Shown: positions 45,236-54,562 of the stretch, piece after piece
Layout: every line of letters begins with the position of its first letter
Numbering within the stretch: the first letter of the stretch is position 1
DNA from: Aspidapion aeneum
Lineage: Eukaryota; Arthropoda; Insecta; Coleoptera; Brentidae
Assembly (NCBI GenBank): GCA_963576565.1
Contig: OY755044.1
Location: 94,998,752-95,062,751, forward strand
Length of the DNA: 64,000 nucleotides
Reading direction: 5' to 3'
Position numbers and translations under genes: made by a program
The notes under the pieces: generated by a model
What the model was told of the DNA's origin: nothing
What the model saw: only the letters and a program-made list of their open reading frames with translations
Database searches by the model: none

Positions 45236-45549
45236 TTGAATAAAATACAAAGCAGTGAAAAGTACCTATAAAATAGTAGGTATATTATGTTATTTATTAG
45301 TTATTGTTTCAATAAAAAAAACTTGATTTTTTGTGTGTCCTGGTTAGAGACGTTTTCATCTGGTAACCCTACATCCACACTACATAAAATTGCTTAAAAA
45401 AAAATAGTTTTTTACGAAACTGGAAATCTTCCACTTAGACTATAGCAATAGCAACCAAGGCATTTCATAGCCAATGTGATGATCAGTAACATTAAATCCA
45501 ACATAGAGATTTTTTAAAATTTGACGTATTGGTTCGGGAAAACGCTTTA

Positions 45550-45745
45550 TAATTATGGTAAACTGGAGATTTTGCGAAAATAAAAGAAGTAGGGAAAATC
45601 CCAAATGACATAGGCGAACAATTTGAAGAAACATACGGGAACTAGATGAAGAAACACTGCGACACACATTGAAGAGTTGAAGATATTGGGGATGCCTATG
45701 TCCCAAGATGGATCGAAGAAAGCTAAATAGATAAATAAAATAGAT
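45550..45745 (+). pseudogene. LINE 3' fragment (RTE-type tail)
   Basis: 'aaaataaaagaagtagggaaaatccc' aligns with 47857-47880, and 'gaagatattggggatgcctatgtcccaagatggatcgaagaa' with 47916-47957. Broken frames. It is a diverged copy of the same LINE end. Confidence 0.65.
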
Positions 45746-46107
45746 AGACGATTAAGAACTTCCCCTGTGTGGCCGGCTCCGACTTGTTGAAGCAATAAAA
45801 ATAACTTTTCGGTGAGCTTTTGGTTGTGGAACATTATTTTTTGCAAATGTACTATTATACAGGAGTGAACTACTGAACACCGTTTGGTCACAAACACCAA
45901 AATCTGAGTTTCCTTTTAGTTTTTTTAAATTTTCGATTTACGTACGATACGTATAAAGAAATCATATCCCGCAAATGCGGGATCCCGCAGGAATTTCGCG
46001 GGATCAACGTTGCAGGATTATCCGTGCGGGATTTGCGTGACTCGATATAAAAGGATAATGCACCTTGATCTCATCTGATAACAAGACGCGATCCATCACC
46101 TTACGAG

Positions 46108-46348
46108 CAGCGGCGTAGCGTGGGGGGTTCGTCGCCCCCCCCGCCCCGAGGGTAGTGGCGCCCCATTGGTGGCCGAAGCGCCCTCAGCTTTATTAAGTCG
46201 GGCCGGCAACGGCCAATTGAGTGGGCGCCAAAGAAAACTAACGACATGAAGACCTTTTTTTTTTGGTCGCAAGATTTTTTTTCAGTTTTAGAGGCGCCCT
46301 TTTTAGCTGTCGCCCCCCCCCCGCCCTTTCGGGCACGCTACGCCGCTG
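46108..46348. mobile_element. hAT MITE (CAGCGGCGTAGCGTG ends), copy 2, 8-bp TSD
   Basis: 241 bp from CAGCGGCGTAGCGTG to CACGCTACGCCGCTG, flanked by CTTACGAG at 46100-46107 and 46349-46356. Best-preserved of three copies. Interior has C and T homopolymers. Confidence 0.95.
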
Positions 46349-46516
46349 CTTACGAGATCAGTTGGATGACTTGAGTTATCATATCTTTGACAGTGGGAAA
46401 GAAGAATTAAAGAGATTAGTTGGATGACTTGGTCGAGTTAATACCCTGAGAATTTCTCGTTCTTGTATTGAGACACCGCAGCCTGCATGTAAAAGTTTTC
46501 CGAAAATGTATGTAAG

Positions 46517-46589
46517 GCTTCGGTAGTTCAATGCTTAGAATGTTTGCCTAGAGAGCAAGAGATCCCGGGTTCGAGTCCCGACCGAAGCA
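46517..46589 (+). tRNA. tRNA-like sequence, anticodon position reads AGA
   Basis: Folds as a cloverleaf: acceptor GCTTCGG/CCGAAGC with A as discriminator; D stem GTTC/GAAT; anticodon stem TTTGC/GCAAG with loop CTAGAGA; 5-nt variable loop; T arm CCGGG-TTCGAGT-CCCGA with one mismatch. Box B-like GGTTCGAGTCC is present. AGA would mean serine, but serine tRNAs have a long variable arm and this has none. So it is more likely a tRNA-derived or decayed sequence than a working tRNA-Ser gene. Confidence 0.5.
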
Positions 46590-46785
46590 AAAAATATTTT
46601 CTTACTACTATACTTTGTTTTTTATTGCATAAAAACTTTTATTAGCATATTTAGTAGGCTGAGTACAAAGAATATTACTACTTTTTGCAATCCCGCAATT
46701 TCACGGATATGCGGGATTGATGGCTATAATCCCGCGGATTTGAGGGATTAAGGTTTTGGGGCGGGATTGGATGCCCTAACTACGA

Positions 46786-47584
46786 ATGCAGTATTGTGTG
46801 TGGTCTCGTCAGAATTTTAATCAAATTCCCGCAGTATCTTTCGTTCGTACCTTTCAATCCGCTTATTACATACAGTTCTAAATCATTTTCAGTCAATTAA
46901 TTAAATTCGTAATTATGAATAGACCCTTTTTTTCAATTATTTATAATTCTTTCTTCTAAAATTTTGAACAAATTAAAATTTTATATTTACTTTGCTTTAG
47001 TCATCGAAGAAATTATTTCTTCGATGCTTTAGCACGGATCACCTAAAGGTGATCCGTGGCATTAGTTTAAATCGCAACGCGGAAATTGATAAATACCTGA
47101 GGAATAAGTTCACACTCCACGCTTAACATCTTGGATATTTATTTAATTTACTGTTAACACAATCATATTGTACGAAGTTTGCATACAAAATTAGGCGTGA
47201 TGGACATGTAGATATCTTAATTTTGGAGTGTATGGATTCCGACCAGTACACATCATTAAGCCGTATTAACGAAATCAAGGTCAGTAGGCCACCCAGATTT
47301 TCCGAAAGTGGTTTGGTTCGTGACTGATGGTTTACTACGTACACTAGACATTGGTAACTGTGCAGTATTGTTTTCTTGTTTTATTTAAAGTTTTATGAAA
47401 AAAAAAACTTCGGGGGTAACATGTCAAATATTAAATAAGATCTGGTCCAAAATTTATTGCAAAATTTAATGCAAATATTACAAAAACTGATTGAAACAGC
47501 GTTAACATCTTAACATAAGTAGTAGTAAATTTAAAAAATAAAAAATATCCTCAGTACCTCAAAACAAAAGTCTATAATCAATGT
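46786..47584. other. Unassigned, with one short hairpin
   Basis: 'cacggatcacctaaaggtgatccgtg' (47034-47059) is a perfect hairpin; a similar one, with the same GGATCAC/GTGATCC stem, lies at about 19174-19199. No exon was recognised. Confidence 0.4.
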
Positions 47585-47975
47585 ATCCTTCCTGTACTCA
47601 CCTATAGATTCCAGACCTGGACTCCTACACAATCAAACGTAGATAAGGTAACAAAAGCCCAAAGATCAATGGAAAAGGAACGTAACATGTAAAGTTAACA
47701 AATAGGAAAAGGATTGAATGGATAAGAAATAAAACAAAAGTAAGGGATTTCAGAAAAGAGGTAGCAAAATTAAAATGGAAATTTGCCGGTCATAATATCA
47801 GACCAAAAGACGACCGATGCATGGAACAAATGTATTGCAAACTGGAGACTATGGGAAAATAAAAGAAGTAGGGGAAGACCTTAAATGAGAATATGGCGAC
47901 AGACAGAGAAGAGTGGAAGATATTGGGGGAGGCCTATGTCCAAAGATGGATCGAAGAAGACTTGGGCATTGGGGC
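47585..47975 (+). pseudogene. LINE (RTE-type) C-terminal fragment
   Basis: In broken frames reads VLPVLTYRFQTWT, KAQRSMEKERN, KRIEWIRNKTKVRDFRKEVA, LKWKFAGHNIRPKD and EEWKILGEAYVQRWIEEDLG. 'VLTYGxxTW', 'AQRxMER', 'LKWxxAGH' and 'WkxLGEAYVQRW' mark the C-terminal part of RTE-like LINEs. Several frameshifts; dead. Confidence 0.75.
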
Positions 47976-48269
47976 ATATTATAAATTAAAAACATTTGCT
48001 GTTCTATCGTTTATAACCGAGTTCTACTGGGACCATAGCAAAGTTGGATAGATGCAAGTCTAACATGTAGCAGGACCTAAGGACACTAATCGTAAAGGCA
48101 AGCTTTATACTTGACGATGAGTGACCTTAGCGGGACCACCTTTCGGAAGGGGTGTGAATCGTGGGTCCACTATGTATACTTGCTACGCAGTATTAAGATC
48201 CCTGCCATCGACAAAGAGTTGCCAGGCAAAATAAGAGAAAGAAAACTTGCATCCTAAGGGGCACGTGCA

Positions 48270-48376
48270 TCAATTTGGTATATGATATACAGACAAATCG
48301 GGGTTTACAAAAAGGGCGCGCCGTGTGCCTAGTAGCTAGACCAAAAATGGTCTTCCCACTACTACTACTACTACCA
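48270..48376 (+). mobile_element. LINE 3' end with ACT repeat tail
   Basis: 'gggcgcgccgtgtgcctagtagctagacc...cccactactactactactac' matches the 3' UTR and tail of the LINE at 32142-32500 ('gggcgcttcatgtgcctagtcgccagccc...'). The upstream border is not defined. Confidence 0.6.
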
Positions 48377-48954
48377 ACATTTTACAAAAGAATGCAACTT
48401 CCTAAACTCAAGCTATTTCTAAAAGGCGGGGAAATAGGAAAATTAGGAATCTGCATTTTTCTGGGACTTGATGAAAAACTAACATAATAACACTTAAAAA
48501 CAACTCAGAAACAACTACTAAATATCTATTATTCACTAGCATATAAAATATCAAGTCCTCTTCTGGGGACAAAGTAAAGACTTTGAAAGAATATTAATTT
48601 TATAAAAGAGAATTTTGCGGACCATTTTTCGAATAAATCCCTTAGAATTAGGCAGACCTATTGTTTAAAGAAAACAATTAACTAAAAGTCCCTACTGTTT
48701 TTGTTTCATTGTTTACAATTGTTTGCCAAAAGCAGTTAAAGATACTGATTATTTTAAGAAGTTTAAGAGATTCAGTAAAATAATTTTTCATTCAAGAGGT
48801 GGTTAGCTCCAGCAATGTTAATATGGAATACTGTACCTATGGTTTTTAGTTAATTCTATTAGGTTTTAGAATAAATTTATATTATCAATAAATAATATTT
48901 GTATTTTATAACTTTAGTTTTAATGCACGGATTGAGTTACGATAAGGTATAAAT
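48377..48954. other. Unassigned
   Basis: AT-rich, no recognised repeat or exon. Confidence 0.4.
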
Positions 48955-49478
48955 TTAAATAAAAAAAATTAGATTTAGATTCTGATTTTCTGATAATCGC
49001 TCCTGCTTGGTCTTAAACTAACATGTTAAGAAAATGAGCCAAATCAATTAATATACAGGGTGGTTTAGTAGGTTGATTTGATAAAAAGTGTTAAGAGTAA
49101 AGTTCCTTTGTTTTAAGAGATATCAAAAAAGGTTATTAAGAAAAGTTGTTTAGAATTAAAAGTAACGACTGATTCTTAATTAAAAAAAACAGCTTAATAA
49201 AATCGTCGATAAAAAATTTTCATAATCGACTTGCAAAATCAGAGTTGGCTGATTTTTCTGAAAATTGAGAATCGGCCGTAACTTTTAAATCTTAACAACC
49301 CTTTTTAATAACATTTTCCGATATCTTTTAAAACAAAGGTATCTTAACACTTTTTATCAAATCAACCTACTAAACCACCCTGTAGATTAATTAATTTAAT
49401 AATTTTTTTTAACATCTTTGTTTCAGACCAAGCAGGAGCAAGTCCCAGAAAATCAGAATCTAAATCGAACATCTTTTG
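48955..49478. mobile_element. Palindrome around a TA-flanked CAGGGTGG MITE
   Basis: The core 49056-49382 starts CAGGGTGGTTTAGTAGG, ends CCTACTAAACCACCCTG and has TA on both sides. Outer arms also pair ('ctgcttggtctt'/'agaccaagcagg', 'agattctgattttctg'). A third piece of this palindrome is at 50586-50690, split off by the foldback insertion at 49517. Confidence 0.75.
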
Positions 49479-49547
49479 TCATTTATACATTACATCATCA
49501 AGTCAGCCTACTAAACCACGGTGGATAGAATAGACCGGTGTTCGGAT

Positions 49548-49550
<3 letters not shown>

Positions 49551-49590
<40 letters not shown>
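49551..49590. repeat. (AT)20 microsatellite
   Basis: Forty bases of pure AT repeat inside the left arm of the foldback element; the right arm has only 'acatatatttata' at the matching place, so it expanded after insertion. Confidence 0.9.
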
Positions 49591-49593
<3 letters not shown>

Positions 49594-49848
49594 GAATTTT
49601 CCACGTCACTGGTGGTCCAGCTGATTTTTGTAAACAAAAGTTAGATCTGTTATGACCAACTGAACAACTAATATTTTTTGAATTTTTTGAAAAGTAAGGC
49701 CATTTTTCTACTGTTTTTTAGTACATCCTTATAAAATGTAATTTTCTAGATGTATTGTCGTTATTTTTTTTAGCCTGCTTTATTTTTTATTACACAAAAC
49801 TTAAACTACAAATCAAAATGAATGTGATCGTTTAATATCAAAGGTGAA

Positions 49849-50245
49849 CAGTGGCGTAGCGTGGGGGGGCGCGAAGGGTTCGTCGCCCCCCAACCCACCC
49901 CCCCCCCCCGCCCCGAGGGTAGTGGCGCCCCACAGGTGGCCGAAGCGCCCTCAGCTTGATTAAGTCGGGCCGGGAATGGCCAATTGAGTGGGTGCCAAAG
50001 GAAACTAACGACATGAAGACCTTTTTTTTTTTTTTGGTCGCAAGATTCGTGAGAGGCGCTCTTGTGACTTATCGGCTGCCCCCTCACACATGATGACCTT
50101 TTTTTTTTTTTTTTGGTCGCAAGATTTGTGAGAGGCGCCTTTTTGACCTTTTTGTTTTTTTTTTGCCACAAGATTTTTCATCAGTTTTCAGAGGCGCCCT
50201 TTTTAGCTGTCGCCCCCCCCCCCCCCCGCCCTTTCGGGCACGCTA
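49849..50245. mobile_element. hAT MITE, copy 3, right end truncated
   Basis: Starts CAGTGGCGTAGCGTG and matches the 46108 copy, with an internal triplication of the 'gacctttttttttggtcgcaagatt' part. It ends 'ggcacgcta' without the last 8 bp of the TIR. Sits in the loop of the foldback element. Confidence 0.8.
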
Positions 50246-50904
50246 ATGAACCGAGGACTATTGGGTAGTAAACAAAGAGGTATGTCAGCGGATAATTTTT
50301 GAAACTGAAACGAACACATTCTTTTCTTCGAATTTTAGTTTTTGTGTAAAGAGAAATGAAACGGGCTAAAAAAAATAACGACTGGTATGTCTCAAAAAAA
50401 TTATTTTATAAGATTATACTAAAAAATAGTACGAAAATTGCCTTAGTTTTCAAAAAAAATCAAAAAATATTAGTTGTTCACATCATATCTAACTTTCGTT
50501 TCTAAAAATCAGCTGGACCACCAGTGACGTGAAAATTCGACATATATTTATAAGATCCGAACACCGGTATATTCTATCCACCGTGCTACTAAACCACCCT
50601 GTATATTAATTGATTTGGCTCATTTTTTTAAGATCTTCGTTTGCAAGCAGGAGCCATTTTCAGAAAATCAGAATCTAAATCATAATTTTTTTGTCATTTA
50701 TTCCTTACCGGCACTTAATCGGTGGACACACAGTATAAATAGAAAAATTATTAGAACGCTTGTCAAACCTGCACAGACTGGAGGAAATGGGAAGAAATTG
50801 AAATCTGCCTTTTTTTCACAGATTGACCAAGGCCGACTTTGACAGATACAATTTGAGAAGCGGCGCGGCAGCATTAAACTGAATTCGTGGTAAAACATCA
50901 TAGC

Positions 50905-51150
50905 CACTGGTCTCAATTAAAGATTTTGGCAGAGCGTCACTGCCTATTTTCCACGGCGACCTTTAGGAATGGTGGGCTTATATTATGCTTATAAGGTCAC
51001 TTACCACCACGCTCTGAAACCTGATGACTATATGCTTGTTCACCATAACGACCTCTAAGGGTAACCGCTTGTATTCAAAATCAGTGAAAAAATGGCGTTC
51101 AACTTTTCATCGCTCCTATTAGAGGTTGCGCAGTAGGCGAAAGTCGATCT
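50905..51150. repeat. Dispersed repeat family K, copy 2
   Basis: Matches the two halves of 29187-30035 without the 612-bp insertion, and near its left side lacks the TACGTA MITE, so it documents both empty sites. Confidence 0.7.
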
Positions 51151-51230
51151 AATACATTCCTCTTTCGCACGGTGTCAAACGGGACCGTTAAACCTATTGC
51201 GTGTGAACACCAAAAGAATCTTCTTCCTTG

Positions 51231-51429
51231 CGTGATTAGCATGGGGTTTGGATTTTCAGGCAAACTTGAAATTTGTGTCGCGTCGTAAAAGTTCGTCTGA
51301 TAAAAAATGCAAACCTAGCTTGCACCGCGCGACTAGTTCGACTGGCTGATTATGTGTTCTACACACTTGCGTCTCTTGAGGATTCACACACACGTTTAGC
51401 CATTTTCTACATGCTCCAATCGCAGTTCT

Positions 51430-51464
<35 letters not shown>

Positions 51465-52345
51465 TGACTCTTGAGCGTCTGCATACACGTTAAGGGAATC
51501 GCGATTGAAGCGTATGCTCTAAAACTGCGTCTTGAGTCTACGTGTGAACGCCGCTAATAGATAGTTTCAGTTGTGCTACGTATTTTTACGTAAGCATGAG
51601 ATTTGACAGTTACGCAAGCGCACTTCGTCACACCGTCGTCAAGGTCACGTTAGGAGCTTACTTATTTAGGTTAGCTTACGGCAGTCTGCGGGCACCTTAA
51701 CGATACCAAAGAATAGAATTGGTTGATTGACCGATCGAAAAATGAGGCCTAGACGATAATTTCCGCTTCCAGTACAAACGATTCTTTGCAAATATATTCC
51801 TACTGTAGTTAAAAAGACAAAAAACAAAATTATAACATCAAAAAAACACAGTGCCGAATTCCATATTCTCTGCTATTAGTAGACTCGTTATGGTAACGTA
51901 AAAACATTCAACTTAAACTCAAATTTGGAACAAAACGTAGAGCGCTTAACGTGCAGTTTTACGTAAAAATACGTAGCACAACTTAAACTATTTAATAGGT
52001 GCGATCGCACGTAGTCTCTACACACACCACACGCTCCAATCGCAGGAGAGAGAGAGAGAAAAGACTACAGCGAGTCGCTTGTGTCTGTGTGTGGCTTGTT
52101 CCACGCGTATTTAGCGTGACGTGTGAATTTTCAGGGAAGCTTAAAGTTTTTGTCGCTCGGTAAAAGCTCGTCTGCTAAAAAATGTGAGCCTAGCTGGCAC
52201 CGCGCGACTAGTTCGACCTGCGCATTACGCGTTGTCACACCTACGTCTCTTGAGCATTTACATACACATTTAGGCACTTGAAATTGGAATGTATGCTGCA
52301 AAACAGCGTGACTTCTGTGATGTTTGAACGCCAACGTGTAGCACA
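51231..52345. repeat. Two diverged copies of one repeat around a MITE
   Basis: Left copy about 51231-51553, right copy about 52020-52345. Both contain 'ctccaatcgcag' followed by a GA microsatellite (51431-51462; 52046-52060), 'caccgcgcgactagttcga', 'tctcttgag' and 'gaacgcc'. The order of blocks differs between copies. The MITE at 51556 lies between. GC-richer than surroundings; no clear reading frame. Confidence 0.6.
51556..51996. mobile_element. MITE with TACGTATTTTTACGTAA ends, copy 2
   Basis: Nearly identical to 28757-29186 over its full length, including 'ttgattgaccgatcgaaaaatgaggcctaga'-type internal sequence. High identity suggests recent spread. Confidence 0.8.
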
Positions 52346-52904
52346 CAGAATGAACTCTGCAGCCAGAGGGGCAGTGTAAAGCAAAAGTATGGAGTCATGG
52401 AGAGAAAGAAAACTCAAATGAATCTGCAGTGCAATTAATACCACCTTAAAAAATATTTTCTTATTTTTTCTCGTTGCACACAACAACCAAATTGCTCGTT
52501 TTTTGGATACCGCCATATAGTCAGTAACGCATCCATGATGTCGTATTTCATGCTGATTTTAGTTTTTATTTATGAAATATGTGGAAAATATATAAAAAAA
52601 AAACTTATGTTTTGGGGGGGGGGGACCGGGCCCCGAAGCCCCCTGGGTGCGTCTTTGTATAGGAAAATGTTAGAAAATATCTAACAAGGTGTAAGCGACA
52701 AAATACAGTTTTATTATGCAGAATTTTTCCATAGTGAATTTATGTATTTAGAGTGTCCCAAAATAAGTAACGATCACCAACTTAATTTTTTCAAATGGAA
52801 ACATCCATTTTTTATTTTATTTTTTTGTTTACTAAGTCCTATACATAAACTCAACACAGTTATCAAATAAAGTTAGTGAACATTACTTATTTTTAAGAAA
52901 TTCT
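52346..52904. other. Unassigned, with a G run
   Basis: 52611-52649 has a G10 run followed by 'accgggccccgaagccccct', like the GC-rich ends of hAT-type MITEs, but no partner was found. The rest is AT-rich and unassigned. Confidence 0.4.
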
Positions 52905-52936
52905 GTATTATGAAATTCTTTGTGGCGAGTCTAGAG

Positions 52937-52986
52937 TAAGGTCACTATATCACGAAGTTTAGGAACTTCGTGATATAGTGACCTTA
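52937..52986. mobile_element. 50-bp palindromic hAT-like MITE with 8-bp TSD
   Basis: TAAGGTCACTATATCACGAA... is a perfect 23-bp arm, 4-nt loop (TAGG), 23-bp arm. Flanked by GTCTAGAG at 52929-52936 and 52987-52994. The matching right arm of the surrounding foldback has CTCTAGAG once with nothing inserted. End TAAGG fits the hAT terminal consensus. Extremely short for a mobile element. Confidence 0.8.
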
Positions 52987-53021
52987 GTCTAGAGGGGATT
53001 ATATTTTTTTCTCATTTTGAT

Positions 53022-53385
53022 AACCGTGACTCTTTCGCCGACTCTAAGGCCGCCATTTCGGAACGCCTAATTGCACGGGTCATCGGCCACCTTTGGAACC
53101 CAAACCGGGTACTTTTTACCCGGTCCTTTTGTCTCTTAGAATGGCCTACCGACTGAAGGAGTGTGTAACAAAGTCCGCCTTCACGAGATATGCAACCTCA
53201 TCCGGCCTGGTTACCGGCGTGAATGAAGGGGTAGGACAATATTACGTTTTATATTCCCCAGGAATCCTATAAATTTCTGCCGCACCAGCATCGGCAATCG
53301 ACGGGGATCGAACCCGCCATTCACTGTAGCAAGCGAGATTCCTTAACTTGTGTTCGATGCGCGAACGCACCGAGCCACCAAGGCT
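53022..53385 (-). mobile_element. tRNA-derived SINE with 8-bp TSD
   Basis: On the minus strand it starts AGCCTTGG, has box A TGGCTCGGTGC (53377-53367) and box B GGTTCGATCCC (53314-53304), then a ~280-bp body rich in CCGG/GGCC steps. Flanked by ATTTTGAT at 53014-53021 and 53386-53393. It has internal RNA polymerase III promoter boxes and no coding sequence; the partner LINE is unknown. Confidence 0.85.
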
Positions 53386-54130
53386 ATTTTGATTTTTTAT
53401 TTGGTTTTTTCGAAGAAAAAACAAAAATATGTCAATTAGTTTTGTCACGAGCATTCTTTCTCGCACTAAAAATTTTTGGTCGGACCTTCGGAAAGGTGTC
53501 TACTCACACACAAATGTTTTTTTTTTCAGAGTATGGTCATCACTTGTTATAGGTACCTTATTTTAAAGCTTATTTAAAAAATGATAACAACGAAATACAT
53601 TTTTTTTGACCTATGTACGTCAACTAAAATGGCAAAAAATGTTTATGGCACCTTCTTCAAAATATTATGAGAAAAGAAAAATACTGAAATAATTTATTTG
53701 ACATACGTCAATCAAAGTGTCAAAAATAATTATGTATTTTGGTTTTTTGCCATGAAAATCAAAAGGCTATTTTTTTTTAATTGGCATTTTGGTTGACGTA
53801 TGCCAATATGATTAGCTTCCGAATGAGGTACCACAAATAAAAATAAAAAGTTTAATAATTTTCTGACATTTTATTTGACGTAGGTATGTCAAAATAAATT
53901 ATTTCGTTGATTTTTCTTATAAAATTTACAAGGTACCGCAAGTGGCACCACCTCAACTAAAAAAAATATGTGTATAGATCCCTTTCCGTCCGACCAAAAA
54001 TCTTTTGCGTTGAGAGTAAAGCTCGTGAAAGAGCCCAATCGACGTATTTTTGTTTTTTTTTTTCCAAAAAACAAATATTAATCCTCTAGAGTTTAATAAA
54101 TTTGTTTGTCACCACGAATTCACGATAAAA

Positions 54131-54560
54131 AAACGACCTTTCCGAGCGTTTTGTAGAACAACAAACACCTAAATTTTAAATGAATATGTGACAGCTCACG
54201 CAACGCTACTGTATAAAAACTTGAAATAATGTTTGACTAGATTGTTCCTGCTAATGGATTCTATAAATAAAAGATGTGGTGATGTAGATGAATATTTGCA
54301 ATATCCCTGATCAAAACAAACATCAGTCCCTTCATGCGGTAAAATTAGTCAATAGTGTTTTAATGTCAGTCAAAACAGTCATGCTGTTATGGGATTCCTG
54401 TGTCACTTGTGGTTGCTGCACTCTTAATTCTAACTACTCTAGCAATACTAATTTTCTACTATTACTTCTACTTATTATGTTCTACATGCACGAATTTCTT
54501 CAACGTCAAAATGGATTGCTGACATACATCACTGAAAAACCTAAAAATCGCTAGGCTAGG
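54131..54560. other. Unassigned
   Basis: A plus-strand frame at 54288-54551 has a leucine-rich stretch (LLLLLLIMFYMHEF) but no recognised domain, splice context or partner exon; I do not call it a gene. Confidence 0.4.
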
Positions 54561-54562
54561 CT

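Larger units (their letters stand above)
44414..45371 (+). mobile_element. hAT element, internally deleted, 8-bp TSD
   Basis: Starts TAGGGTTACCAGA and ends TCTGGTAACCCTA, flanked by CATCCACA at 44406-44413 and 45372-45379. It keeps part of the transposase C-terminus and contains a second MITE (44616-44918). A 958-bp deletion derivative of an autonomous hAT. Confidence 0.95.
45960..46785. mobile_element. Element with ATCCCGC inverted ends, hosting two insertions
   Basis: The left part (45966-46050) has repeated 'gcgggat' units. The right part (46690-46780) has the same units inverted and ends 'gcgggattggatgcccta'. Between them lie the hAT MITE (46108-46348) and a tRNA-like sequence. The left border is decayed and no duplication was seen. 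Confidence 0.5.
49517..50585. mobile_element. Foldback element with 9-bp target duplication
   Basis: Starts CACGGTGGATAGAATA and ends TATTCTATCCACCGTG, flanked by CTACTAAAC at 49508-49516 and 50586-50594. Joining the flanks restores the CCTACTAAACCACCCTGTA end of the neighbouring MITE family. Arms of about 320 bp. The centre contains a hAT MITE. The 9-bp duplication matches the foldback at 3574, although the arm sequences differ. Confidence 0.9.
52905..54130. mobile_element. Foldback element interrupted by two insertions
   Basis: Inverted arms: 'gaaattctttgtggcga' / 'tcaccacgaattc'; 'ctagagg' / 'cctctag'; 'ttttggtcggac' (53475) / 'gtccgaccaaaa' (53990). Left arm carries a 50-bp palindrome (52937) and a SINE (53022). 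Internal ORFs show no known domain. Borders are approximate. Confidence 0.65.

Noticed and set aside
47123..47344. 73-codon minus-strand ORF (MYVVNHQSRTKPLS...).
   Set aside because: No recognised domain and no splice sites; kept as unassigned.
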